Positions 1-6,502 of a stretch of DNA of 9,732 bases are shown here, piece after piece (within the stretch, counting starts at the first letter, position 1; each line of letters starts with the position of its first letter). Origin of the DNA: Verrucomicrobiota bacterium (lineage in GTDB: Bacteria > Verrucomicrobiota > Verrucomicrobiia > Limisphaerales > AV2); assembly GCA_003218935.1 (NCBI GenBank), contig QHPA01000340.1, positions 1 to 9,732 of the forward strand. Direction: 5' to 3'. The position numbers and the translations under genes were made by a program. The notes under the pieces are model-generated. The model was not told where the DNA came from, did not search any database, and saw only the letters and a list, made by a program, of their open reading frames with translations.

Positions 1-901
1 ACCATTCGCCTAAGCCGGGCAGGCGAAACGAGAGCAGTTTCTGAAGCTTCGCGCAGTTCAGCGAAGTGTCACCCGGTCGCGGTGGGCCGACGTAGTCGTT
101 GCGCGAGGAGGGTTCGACGCGCGGGTTGAGCTGCGGCCAGCGGGCGGCGATCAGTTGACCGATTTCCCAACGGGACAAACGCTCGCTGCCGGCGAGGTGA
201 TAAAGGCCGGGTTTGTTTCGCGCGGCGAGTTCCCAAATCGCGCGCGCCGTTACGACCGCCGCCATAGGGCAGCGATATTCATCCGTGAACAGGTTCAACA
301 TCCGTCCGGCGTGCCACGCGCGGCGCATTTCTTCGTTGAAGCCGCGGTCACCGGTGAGTGAAGTCCCGCCGTTCAGAGAAATGCGGACAACGGTGTGCCT
401 CGGATTGGCGAGCACGATTTGTTCGGCGATCACTTTGGTTTCGGCGTAAACGCTCAACGGATTCGATTGCGCGCTTTCGTCGTAGTTGCCCTGACGGCCG
501 TCGAAGACCAGATCGCTGGAGAAGAAAATCAGCGGGATGTCTGCGGCCAGTTCCGCGAGGCAGGCGGTGACTTCGACGTTCAATTTCCGCGCAGATGAGG
601 GATTTTCCTGACACGCCGGACTGCGGCTTAAGGCGGCGCAGTGGATGATGAGCTGCGGGCGATCTTCCTTGAAGCCGGTGGAGACGGCATGGAGCTCGGC
701 GAGATCAAGCAGGCGATAGCGAACGATGCTCGGAGAAGTCAGGGACGCCGGCGCGGAGTCCTTCCCAACGCCGGGGAGGGACGGCAGGTTGCCGTCCCTG
801 ATGATGCCGATAATTTGCCATTCTGGAGCGTAACGCGGCGCCGTCTGCACCAGGTAATTTCCGATGAGTCCGCCCGCGCCGGTGATCCAAGCTGTCTGCA
901 C
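1..901 (-). CDS. RmlD-like NAD(P)-dependent sugar reductase (SDR family), 3' end cut by window
   Basis: This is an extended short-chain dehydrogenase of the dTDP-4-dehydrorhamnose reductase (RmlD) type. Such enzymes reduce a nucleotide-linked 4-keto sugar with NAD(P)H in the cytoplasm for surface polysaccharide synthesis. I translated 300 codons; the frame is open to base 1, so the C-terminus is missing, probably only a little since RmlD proteins are about 290-300 aa. Seen: a Rossmann glycine motif GAGGLIG (residues 8-14), an IIHCAA strand (85-90), FSSD with the catalytic-type serine (127-130), VFDG (132-135), the catalytic YxxxK pair Y152/K156, and an RmlD-like DEYRCPM motif (207-213). The start is GTG at 901, because the frame has a TGA 36 nt upstream and no ATG or TTG between. 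No clear Shine-Dalgarno is seen. It lies 149 nt downstream of the amidase gene, so cotranscription is possible but unproven. The exact sugar substrate is unknown, and no other rml genes are in the window. Confidence 0.88.
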   Translation of the reverse strand, partial: MQTAWITGAGGLIGNYLVQTAPRYAPEWQIIGIIRDGNLPSLPGVGKDSAPASLTSPSIVRYRLLDLAELHAVSTGFKEDRPQLIIHCAALSRSPACQENPSSARKLNVEVTACLAELAADIPLIFFSSDLVFDGRQGNYDESAQSNPLSVYAETKVIAEQIVLANPRHTVVRISLNGGTSLTGDRGFNEEMRRAWHAGRMLNLFTDEYRCPMAAVVTARAIWELAARNKPGLYHLAGSERLSRWEIGQLIAARWPQLNPRVEPSSRNDYVGPPRPGDTSLNCAKLQKLLSFRLPGLGEW

Positions 902-1050
902 GAGCTGGAGAATAGAAAACAGGAGCGGCGGATAAAATCAAAAGTCGCAGCCACAAGAACCGATTCAATCCAAACCTTTTTGGTGTTTCCCAACTGGGGT
1001 TGGTTCGGCGCCGTCGCTCCGCATCCGGGCGTTGAACCGGTTCACGAGCT

Positions 1051-1944
1051 TTATCCATCCATCAGCCGCCTGGTCAACCCATCGTAAGCGTCAATCCGCC
1101 GGTCGCGCAGGAACGGCCAGTGGGTGCGGGTGACATCCACTTTGCTGAGGCCAACGGCCACGATCAGGTTCTCCTCTTTGTCGGGAGCGGCTTTGGCGAG
1201 GATTTCGCCCGAGGTGCCCGCGACGAAGCTTTGTCCCCAGAACTCAATGCCGTCGCCATTCCCCGGCTTTTCCAAACCGACGCGATTGGTCACCGCGACA
1301 TAACAGCCGTTGGCGATGGCGTGCGCGCGCTGGATCGTTTCCCACTGGTCGTGCTGTATTTGTCCGTATTTTTTTTTCTCACTCGGATGCCAGCCGATGG
1401 CGGTCGGGTAAAAGAGAATTTCCGCGCCCTGCAACGCGGTCAGGCGCGCCGCTTCGGGATACCACTGGTCCCAGCAAATGCAGACACCAATGTTGGCGTA
1501 GCGCGTCTGCCACGCGCGGAAGCCCAGATCGCCGGGTGTGAAATAAAATTTTTCGTGGAACAACGGGTCGTCAGGGATGTGCATCTTGCGATAGATACCG
1601 AGCAGCGAACCGTCCGCATCAATGATCGCGGCGGTGTTGTGGTAAACGCCGGCGGCGCGTTTCTCGAACAACGATGCAATGACGACCACGTTGTGTTTCT
1701 TGGCGAGCTTTTGGAGCGCATCGGTGCCGGGACCGGGGATGGGTTCGGCCAACGCGAAATATTTGTGGTCTTCGCTCTGGCAGAAATATTGCAAGCGAAA
1801 CAATTCCTGCGTGCAGATGATTTGCGCGCCGGCGCCAGCCGCGCGTTCGGCGGCGCGCAAAGTTTTTTTCAGATTCGCCTCGGGGTCCGGCGAGCAACGG
1901 GTCTGCAACAGCGCGAGCGCGACAGTGGAAGAGGAACGCTTCAT
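1051..1944 (-). CDS. aguB: N-carbamoylputrescine amidase (carbon-nitrogen hydrolase)
   Basis: This 297-aa nitrilase-superfamily enzyme is predicted to hydrolyse N-carbamoylputrescine to putrescine, CO2 and ammonia, the last step of the agmatine route to putrescine, in the cytoplasm. The Glu-Lys-Cys triad is visible: E47 in the CTQELF strand, K120 in YRKMHIP, and C157 in the nucleophile motif GVCICWDQWYPE. The accessory Glu is E131 (FHEKFYF). Features typical of the AguB subfamily rather than other nitrilases are HIPDDPLFHEKFYFTPGD (122-139) and the C-terminal HWPFLRDRRIDAY (275-287). Length matches the family (about 290-300 aa). The ATG directly abuts the TAG of the upstream kinase gene, so translational coupling is likely. 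Its usual partner, agmatine deiminase, is not in the window. Subfamily assignment rests on motif recognition; another N-carbamoyl or amide substrate remains possible. Confidence 0.92.
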   Translation of the reverse strand: MKRSSSTVALALLQTRCSPDPEANLKKTLRAAERAAGAGAQIICTQELFRLQYFCQSEDHKYFALAEPIPGPGTDALQKLAKKHNVVVIASLFEKRAAGVYHNTAAIIDADGSLLGIYRKMHIPDDPLFHEKFYFTPGDLGFRAWQTRYANIGVCICWDQWYPEAARLTALQGAEILFYPTAIGWHPSEKKKYGQIQHDQWETIQRAHAIANGCYVAVTNRVGLEKPGNGDGIEFWGQSFVAGTSGEILAKAAPDKEENLIVAVGLSKVDVTRTHWPFLRDRRIDAYDGLTRRLMDG

Positions 1945-2979
1945 CTACGACTGACGCTGGGGCGCGATGCTCGTGGTGCGTTCCAGAATAATGGTGCTGC
2001 CGCGTGACTCGTAAATGGATTGAGGCGAGGTCTGGCCGAAAAGTTCGCGAATGAATCTGCCGAGGGTCTCGTTCGTCGGGCCGTAACCTGTGTGGTAAAT
2101 ATAGTGCTCCAGTTCGTAGAGCAACTCGTCCGCGTCCGGATAACGCAGGTTGATGTCGCGGACGAGGGCGCGGTGGAGGATTTCATTGAGTCGGACGTCG
2201 ATTCGAGGGTCGAGCTTTTGAAAATCCGGCAGCGCCAGCGTCATGACGCGGTCGCGGGATTCTTCCGGAGTGGCGCCTTTGAAAATGTTGTAGCCCAGGA
2301 GCAGGTGGGCCAGCACAATGCCGGCGGAAAAAATGTCCGACCGCTTGTCGGTGATTTTGAAACTGGCCTGTTCCGGGCTCATGTAATCGGCTTTGCCGGC
2401 GACCACTTCGCCTTCGTTGTCCTGCAGGAAACCGCGCGCTTTCGCGATGCCGAAATCGGTGAGCTTCACGTCGCCTTCGAAGGCAATCATGATGTTCTTG
2501 AAACTCACGTCGCGGTGCACGATGCCCAGCAACTTGCCGTCCTTATCGGTTTTCGCGTGCGCGTAGGCCAGTCCGCGCGCGATGCGGCTGACGATGAAGA
2601 CGGCCAGTTCCAGGGGGAGAGGGCGGTGTTTGTCCGTGAGCTGCTGCATGAACTGTTCGAGGTTCGCCCCGCGGATGAGTTCCATGGCGATGAAGTAAAC
2701 CTGGCCGGTGGAACCGAGATGATAGGTCTGGACGATGTTGGTGTGGATCAGGTCGGCGACCAGTTTCGCTTCGCCGATGAAATTCTCGATGAAGGTCTTC
2801 TGGTTGGCGTAGCTTTGGCGAATGACTTTGATCGCCACGCGCTTGACGAAGTCTCGCGTGCCGTGCTGTTCCGCTTCATAGACAATGCCCATGCCGCCCT
2901 CAAAAATTTTGCGAACGATCTCGTAGCGGAACTCCGCTTGAATCGTGAACAAGCTGCTCACGCGAGCATGTTGTGGCAA
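1945..2979 (-). CDS. Soluble Ser/Thr protein kinase (PknB/Hanks type)
   Basis: This is a bacterial eukaryotic-like protein kinase of 344 aa, essentially only a kinase domain (about 17-292) plus a short Ser/Thr-rich tail. There is no transmembrane segment, PASTA domain or other sensor. Motifs in order: glycine loop IFEGGMGIVY (25-34), VAIK with ATP-binding K51, helix-C E70, catalytic loop HRDVSFKN (155-162, D157, N162), DFG (175-177), SPE (201-203) in the activation segment, and SDIFSAG (214-220). All catalytic residues are present, but the first glycine of the loop is Phe26 and the usual Pro of HRDVSPxN is Phe160. The start is uncertain: TTG at 2979 follows an in-frame TGA at 2994-2992 and has no Shine-Dalgarno, while GTG at 2961 would lose six residues and could be leaderless. 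Its stop touches the ATG of the amidase, so both are likely one transcript; whether the kinase controls polyamine synthesis is inference only. Confidence 0.93.
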   Translation of the reverse strand: MPQHARVSSLFTIQAEFRYEIVRKIFEGGMGIVYEAEQHGTRDFVKRVAIKVIRQSYANQKTFIENFIGEAKLVADLIHTNIVQTYHLGSTGQVYFIAMELIRGANLEQFMQQLTDKHRPLPLELAVFIVSRIARGLAYAHAKTDKDGKLLGIVHRDVSFKNIMIAFEGDVKLTDFGIAKARGFLQDNEGEVVAGKADYMSPEQASFKITDKRSDIFSAGIVLAHLLLGYNIFKGATPEESRDRVMTLALPDFQKLDPRIDVRLNEILHRALVRDINLRYPDADELLYELEHYIYHTGYGPTNETLGRFIRELFGQTSPQSIYESRGSTIILERTTSIAPQRQS

Positions 2980-2995
2980 ACGTGCATCAAGTCAA
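2968..2995 (-). promoter_or_regulatory. Possible sigma70-like promoter for the kinase gene
   Basis: Reading leftward, TTGACT (2995-2990, 5/6 to the -35 consensus) is followed after 16 nt by CAACAT (2973-2968, only 3/6 to the -10). The predicted transcription start falls about at the GTG codon at 2961. If real, this would make the kinase mRNA leaderless and favour that GTG over the TTG at 2979. The -10 match is weak, so this is only a candidate. Confidence 0.25.
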
Positions 2996-3098
2996 GCCTG
3001 CGCTCCACGCGGGCGATTTTTCGACAGCCACCGTTTTCACGTTTCCGCAAAATCGCGGGACGAGAAACGCGGCGCGCAGCGAGCGGGGACGATGGCAG

Positions 3099-3147
3099 AG
3101 GAGAAAAATCGACCGATTTCTCGCGGGGAAAATGTGATTTTTCTCCT
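3099..3147. repeat. 12-bp perfect inverted repeat in the kinase/HU divergent region
   Basis: AGGAGAAAAATC at 3099-3110 is matched by its exact reverse complement GATTTTTCTCCT at 3136-3147, separated by 25 nt. Nested inside is a second palindrome, AAATCG-AC-CGATTT at 3106-3119. The right arm ends on the first base of the best -35 candidate of the HU gene. The arrangement could be an operator for a dimeric regulator or a cruciform or hairpin; no T-run follows, so it is not an intrinsic terminator. The function is inferred from position only. Confidence 0.6.
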
Positions 3148-3173
3148 TGCACAGAGTTGGTGAATCTTTTAAT
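3147..3173 (+). promoter_or_regulatory. Candidate promoter for the HU gene
   Basis: TTGCAC (3147-3152) lies 15 nt upstream of TTTAAT (3168-3173, 5/6 to the -10 consensus); reading the -10 as TAATAC (3170-3175) would give a 17-nt spacer. The predicted transcript would have an A-rich leader of about 45 nt without a Shine-Dalgarno before the ATG at 3225. The -35 is poor (3/6), so the call rests mostly on the -10, the position and the local A+T richness. Confidence 0.35.
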
Positions 3174-3224
3174 ACGCGCAAGTCAGACGACAGTTAAACC
3201 AATAAACAAAAGAAAAATTCAATT

Positions 3225-3512
3225 ATGGCAAAAGCACTCTCCAAATCTCAAGTCGCAGCAGAAATTGCCGTCAAAGCCGAGATCACCAAGAAGCAGGCGG
3301 TGGAGATTCTCGAGCATATCGCGCAATTGGCTTACCGGAACGCCAAGAACTCTTTCACCCTTCCCGGCCTTGGCAAGCTCGTGCTGGTGAACCGCAAAGC
3401 CCGGATCGGACGCAACCCCGCCACCGGTGAACAGATTCAAATTCCGGCCAAGCGCGTCGTCAAATTCCGCGTCGCCAAGGCTGCCAAGGACGCCATCCTC
3501 AACGCCAAGTAA
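3225..3512 (+). CDS. HU/IHF-family DNA-binding protein
   Basis: This 95-aa histone-like nucleoid protein is expected to bind and bend DNA as a dimer in the nucleoid. The N-terminal helical dimerisation region (about 4-40) is followed by FTLPGLGKL (44-52) and the DNA-gripping arm, whose signature GRNPATGE sits at 62-69; P65 corresponds to the intercalating proline. The Lys/Arg-rich C-terminal helix ends at 95. Length is the usual 90-100 aa. The ATG is preceded by an A-rich stretch rather than a Shine-Dalgarno site. The gene is monocistronic by appearance: it has its own upstream region divergent from the kinase and an intrinsic terminator 18 nt after its stop. The sequence does not decide between HU and an IHF-like paralogue. 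Confidence 0.96.
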   Translation: MAKALSKSQVAAEIAVKAEITKKQAVEILEHIAQLAYRNAKNSFTLPGLGKLVLVNRKARIGRNPATGEQIQIPAKRVVKFRVAKAAKDAILNAK

Positions 3513-3529
3513 GCGATCTCGATTTCCCC

Positions 3530-3561
3530 GGGCGCCGTGAAATTTCAGGGTGCCCTTTTTT
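3530..3561 (+). terminator. Intrinsic terminator after the HU gene
   Basis: GGGCGCC (3530-3536) pairs with GGTGCCC (3549-3555) as a 7-bp stem with one G-U pair. The 12-nt loop can itself pair further (TGA with TCA). Six T residues follow directly (3556-3561). It begins 18 nt after the HU stop codon and isolates HU from the downstream reductase gene. Confidence 0.85.
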
Positions 3562-3648
3562 GTTTCCGGGAACCGGAGTGAGGGAGTAAGGGAGGGGAGG
3601 GCAGTAATCTGCTCGACGCCCTTCCTCGCTCCTTGAACTCATTGTCCC

Positions 3649-4569
3649 ATGAAAATCGGCGTGGTGGGCTGCGGCGCGCTGGGCAGTTACTACGGCGCGA
3701 AACTGGGTCGCGACGGACGGGAAGTCCACTTCCTGTTGCGCTCCGATTACGAGGCGGTACGGCGCAACGGCGTGCGGGTTCGAAGCGTAGAAGGCGATTT
3801 TCACGTTCAGCCGAAATGCGCCCGCGCGGCGGCGGAGATTGGCGTTTGCGACCTCGTTCTGATCGGACTGAAAACCACCGCCAACCATCAGTTTCCTCAA
3901 TTGCTTCCTCCGCTGGTTGGCGCAAACACAGCGGTCATGACCCTGCAAAATGGCTTGGGCAACGAGGCCCAAATGGCTGCTTTGTTCGGTCCCGAAAAGA
4001 TCCTGGGAGGATTGTGCTTTGTCTGTCTTAACCGGGTGGAACCTGGGGTGATCCATCACCTCGCGCACGGGACAATTGTCATGGGCGAACACCAGCGCTG
4101 GCCGGAGCCGCGCACGCACGAGCTGGCCTCGATGTTCCGCCATGCCGCCAGCGCTGCGGGTTACGACGCCGTGGCGGGCGGCGTAGTCCGGCCGTGTGTG
4201 GCGCCGCGTCCATGTTTGCCGACGGACAGACTGCTGGCTGACTTGCGCTGGGGAAGACTCGTTCGTGAATTGATGCTGGAAGTCATCGCCGCCGCCAACG
4301 CGCTCGGCTTGAGGATTTCGGAATCGGTCGTGGACAAACAAATTGAACGGACCCGCACCATGGGCGCTTACCAGGCGTCGACATTGATTGATTTTGAGCG
4401 GGGCCAGCCCTTGGAGTTGGAGAGCATGTTTCTGGAGCCGCTGCTGCAGGCGCGCAAAGCCGGTGTTGCGGCGCCGCGGCTGGCAGCATTGTGCGAGGTG
4501 TTGACAGCGCTGGACCCAGGGCAGCGCGCCAGCCATGCCAAATCCGGCCAATTCAATATCCCAGGCTAA
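3649..4569 (+). CDS. 2-dehydropantoate 2-reductase-like protein (PanE/ApbA family), central catalytic block altered
   Basis: This 306-aa family member would reduce ketopantoate to pantoate with NADPH in coenzyme A synthesis if active. Seen: Rossmann motif GCGALG (7-12), GLKTT (73-77), the conserved LQNGLGNE (99-106), and a C-terminal domain with RELMLEVIAAANALG (206-220) and STLIDFERGQPLELE (244-258), where S244, D248 and E256 fit the family's substrate-binding positions. What is missing is the block normally between these, of the form RWxKLxWNxxFNxL, which carries the catalytic Lys (E. coli K176) and conserved Asn. In its place stand about 11 Cys/Pro/Arg-rich residues (179-189, around nt 4183-4215). 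The RWGRLV at 200-205 has Arg instead of Lys and no following Asn. The protein may be inactive, or the sequence may contain indel errors here. Start is ATG at 3649 without a Shine-Dalgarno. The 3' end overlaps the convergent gene by 17 nt. Many family members are paralogues, so panE is not asserted. Confidence 0.85.
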   Translation: MKIGVVGCGALGSYYGAKLGRDGREVHFLLRSDYEAVRRNGVRVRSVEGDFHVQPKCARAAAEIGVCDLVLIGLKTTANHQFPQLLPPLVGANTAVMTLQNGLGNEAQMAALFGPEKILGGLCFVCLNRVEPGVIHHLAHGTIVMGEHQRWPEPRTHELASMFRHAASAAGYDAVAGGVVRPCVAPRPCLPTDRLLADLRWGRLVRELMLEVIAAANALGLRISESVVDKQIERTRTMGAYQASTLIDFERGQPLELESMFLEPLLQARKAGVAAPRLAALCEVLTALDPGQRASHAKSGQFNIPG

Positions 4570-4945
4570 GCGTGTAGCGCAGGATATTGTGGCACTGCAC
4601 CGTGCCGATGGTTGTTTTGCTGCGCCAACCTTGGCAGCACATTTCGCCGATCGCGGATGTGCGATGTGCGGCAATAGCATTGGCAAGCTCTTCACTCAGA
4701 TCAAAGTCGCCTCGAACGCATTCGTTGTTGAGGCAATCGAAGCGGAACACCGACTTGGCATTAGCGATGTTGACCTTGTACTTGATTTGACTGCTCCTCG
4801 TGACACCTTTGGGATCGTAGTAGGTCAGATCCACTGTCAAGGACTTCAGGCGCGGAAACTTGTCAGCGAGGCTGGCTGAGTCCTTGATGCGTTGGGTTTC
4901 CTGCTGACGGTATTCCGCGCGAGCGCCGGTTTTTTGGCGATGCAT
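4553..4945 (-). CDS. Conserved-looking small protein with clustered cysteines, unknown function
   Basis: A 130-aa protein I cannot name. It has no signal peptide or membrane segment and is probably cytoplasmic. The N-terminus (1-30) is charged and helix-like. The body resembles a small alpha/beta domain: LKSLTVDLTYYD (33-44), a beta-rich region with FRFDC (67-71), and a helix SEELANAIAAH (84-94). Cysteines at 71, 76, 103, 104 and 118 form a Cx4C...CC...C pattern that could bind zinc or form disulfides. The composition and periodicity look like real coding sequence, whereas the opposite strand here is only a shorter shadow. The start is ATG at 4945 with no good Shine-Dalgarno. Its 3' end overlaps the reductase gene convergently by 17 nt. 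The 222-nt gap and hairpins separating it from the upstream propeller gene suggest its own transcription. Confidence 0.7.
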   Translation of the reverse strand: MHRQKTGARAEYRQQETQRIKDSASLADKFPRLKSLTVDLTYYDPKGVTRSSQIKYKVNIANAKSVFRFDCLNNECVRGDFDLSEELANAIAAHRTSAIGEMCCQGWRSKTTIGTVQCHNILRYTLSLGY

Positions 4946-5006
4946 AATATGTCTCGATTCTTCCAGCTTCCGACGTAAGTGCTTGAAAAAATGTGTCGCT
5001 GATCGC

Positions 5007-5080
5007 GGGAATTTCGCTCGTCCTCATCCTCGTCCTCAAAAACCTTGAGGCTGACGAGGACGAGAACGAGGAGGAATCCC
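5007..5080. repeat. Long imperfect hairpin element rich in CGAGGA units
   Basis: The arm at 5018-5040 (CTCGTCCTCATCCTCGTC followed by CTCAA) is nearly the reverse complement of 5045-5070 (TTGAGG, a 3-nt insertion, then ACGAGGACGAGAACGAG): about 23 paired bases with two mismatches and a 3-nt bulge, around a loop of about 4 nt. The pairing may extend outward through GGGAATT (5007-5013, one bulged A) and AATCCC (5075-5080). It lies in a 222-nt gap between the propeller gene and the small Cys protein gene. The arms are short GAGGAC-like repeats. No T-run follows on the leftward strand, so a classic terminator is unlikely; it looks like a dispersed palindromic (REP-like) element, which is inference. 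Confidence 0.6.
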
Positions 5081-5100
5081 AATGTCCTGACTCGGATTGA

Positions 5101-5140
5101 GTGTGCGCTGTCCTCAGCGCGCGATCGTGTGCGGACACGC
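5101..5140. repeat. Two adjacent short hairpins downstream of the propeller gene
   Basis: GCGCTG-TCCT-CAGCGC (5105-5120) forms a 6-bp stem, extendable by wobble and GC pairs to 5102-5123. It is followed directly by CGTGT-GCGG-ACACG (5126-5139), a 5-bp stem. They begin 28 nt past the stop codon of the leftward propeller gene, so they could slow polymerase or protect the 3' end of that mRNA. There is no U-tract, so intrinsic termination is not supported. Confidence 0.45.
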
Positions 5141-5167
5141 GACGCTGCCGGCCAAGGACACTGCCGA

Positions 5168-6436
5168 CTACGACCGGGCCGCCTTGACGTCGTAGCACCA
5201 GAGCATGCCGTGGTCCCGGATGTAAAGCCGGCCGTTGGCCACCACAGGATAGGCCCACGCCTTCTCCATCTCGTTGGCGTGCTTAGGTTGGTCCGGCGGC
5301 GTGAAACGTCCTTTCTGACGATACGATTCCGGTCCGGGCTCGACCAGCCCCACCTCACCGTTTTCGCCGTGGAGATAAAGACGTCCGTCGGCATAGCAAA
5401 GCGACGCCGCGCCCAGCGCGCGGTCTTCCCACTTCACCTGGCCCGTGGCGAACTCGGCGCAGAGCAGTGCCTCAGCAGTCGTGCCATACAGAAAATCCCC
5501 GATTTTCACCGCGCCGCCAATTGCCGTGGGAAATTTCGATTCGAAATAAACCTGCTCCGGCTCGACGGTTCCCCCGTTGACCTTCAGTTTTACGACACCG
5601 CCGCCGGTGCCGGCCGCGGCGCTGTAGATGTAACCGTCACTGGTGAGCGGCGTCGGGATGTTTGCGCCGTAACGGCTCACCGGTTTCCCGTAACGCCACA
5701 GAAACCTGCCCGTCTTCGCCTCCGCTCCCACGAGGCCCTTTTGCAGGAGTTGAACGTATTGCTTCACGCCGCCAACCTCGACGATAATGGCGGAAGCGTA
5801 GGCGGCTTCGTCGCCTTCCGGCAGCGCGCGCTTCCAAATGACCTCGCCCGTGTTCTTGTTCAACGCGACCAGCGTGGCCGTGCTGCCGCCCGGCGTGCAC
5901 AAGAGCGAGTCGCCATCAATCAACGGCGACTCGGAGTAAGCCCAATTGCCGGGCTTGCCGCCGAAGTCAGTTCGGAGATTTTTTTGCCAGCGCACCTTGC
6001 CCGTGCCGAGCTCAACGCAGGCCAGATCGCCATCCGATCCGAGCGCATAAAGGAACTCACCCTCGACCGTCGGCGTGGAGCGGGCGGCGGGAAAATTCGG
6101 CTGTTGCCGCGGATTTCCCACCTTGCCGAGGCGCGTCTGCCAAACCCGTTTACCGTCCTTGACCTCGAGCGCCTGAACGAACTCATCGTCCAGCCCGTCG
6201 TTGCCGAGCAGGTAAAGCCGCTCGCCAACCACGGCGGGCGTCGCGTAGCCGCGGCCGGCAGCCGATACTTTCCAAAGCAGTTTCGGTCCGTCCTTCGGCC
6301 ATTCCTTAAGCAGACCGGTTTCCCGGGAAATCCCGTTTCGCTCCGGCCCGCGCCATTGCGGCCAGTCACTGGCGGCGACCGACATTGCGGCGGACAACAC
6401 GAGAAGACCGCGAATTCCAAATGAGCATTTTTTCAT
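5168..6436 (-). CDS. Exported PQQ-like beta-propeller repeat protein
   Basis: A 422-aa exported protein of the PQQ-binding-like/BamB-type propeller superfamily. A signal peptide is seen at 1-22 (MKK start, hydrophobic LLVLSAAMSVAA), so it acts in the periplasm or outside. The mature N-terminus carries DWPQWRGP (24-31), the usual opening of such proteins in Planctomycetes and Verrucomicrobia. Blade signatures of the TGxxxW type recur: DGKRVW (94-99), TGKVRW (145-150), TGEVIW (196-201), TGRFLW (242-247) and TGQVKW (331-336), interspersed with ATPAVVGERLYLLG-like strands, consistent with 6-8 blades. No haem motif or dehydrogenase active site is visible, so a binding or scaffold role is more likely than an alcohol dehydrogenase; the ligand is unknown. 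The ATG lies 66 nt beyond the stop of the upstream hydrolase gene on the same strand; cotranscription is plausible. No Shine-Dalgarno is evident. Confidence 0.93.
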   Translation of the reverse strand: MKKCSFGIRGLLVLSAAMSVAASDWPQWRGPERNGISRETGLLKEWPKDGPKLLWKVSAAGRGYATPAVVGERLYLLGNDGLDDEFVQALEVKDGKRVWQTRLGKVGNPRQQPNFPAARSTPTVEGEFLYALGSDGDLACVELGTGKVRWQKNLRTDFGGKPGNWAYSESPLIDGDSLLCTPGGSTATLVALNKNTGEVIWKRALPEGDEAAYASAIIVEVGGVKQYVQLLQKGLVGAEAKTGRFLWRYGKPVSRYGANIPTPLTSDGYIYSAAAGTGGGVVKLKVNGGTVEPEQVYFESKFPTAIGGAVKIGDFLYGTTAEALLCAEFATGQVKWEDRALGAASLCYADGRLYLHGENGEVGLVEPGPESYRQKGRFTPPDQPKHANEMEKAWAYPVVANGRLYIRDHGMLWCYDVKAARS

Positions 6437-6502
6437 ATCGAGTGGATGATTGTTGGCGAATAATCCGGAACCATAGAAAAATATTGAATACCAGCGAATG
6501 GT

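Noticed and set aside
993..1043. Short palindromes (CCAAC-TGGG-GTTGG and GAACCGGTTC) between the amidase and reductase genes
   Set aside because: Stems are only 5 bp and lack a T-run, so they are not convincing as a terminator or operator.
1120..2007. Rightward open frame (295 codons)
   Set aside because: It is the mirror of the amidase gene in high-G+C DNA. The leftward frame contains the full Glu-Lys-Cys triad.
2020..3390. Long rightward open frame (456 codons)
   Set aside because: It is antisense to the kinase and runs into the HU gene in another frame. Both of those have clear family motifs.
3499..4695. Long leftward open frame (398 codons)
   Set aside because: It is antisense to the PanE-like gene and covers the HU terminator. 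Composition is Gln/Arg/His-rich with no recognisable domain.
5045..6424. Long rightward open frame (459 codons)
   Set aside because: It is antisense to the propeller gene, has an Arg/Ala-rich composition with no domain signal, and starts inside the hairpin island. The leftward frame has a signal peptide and blade motifs.
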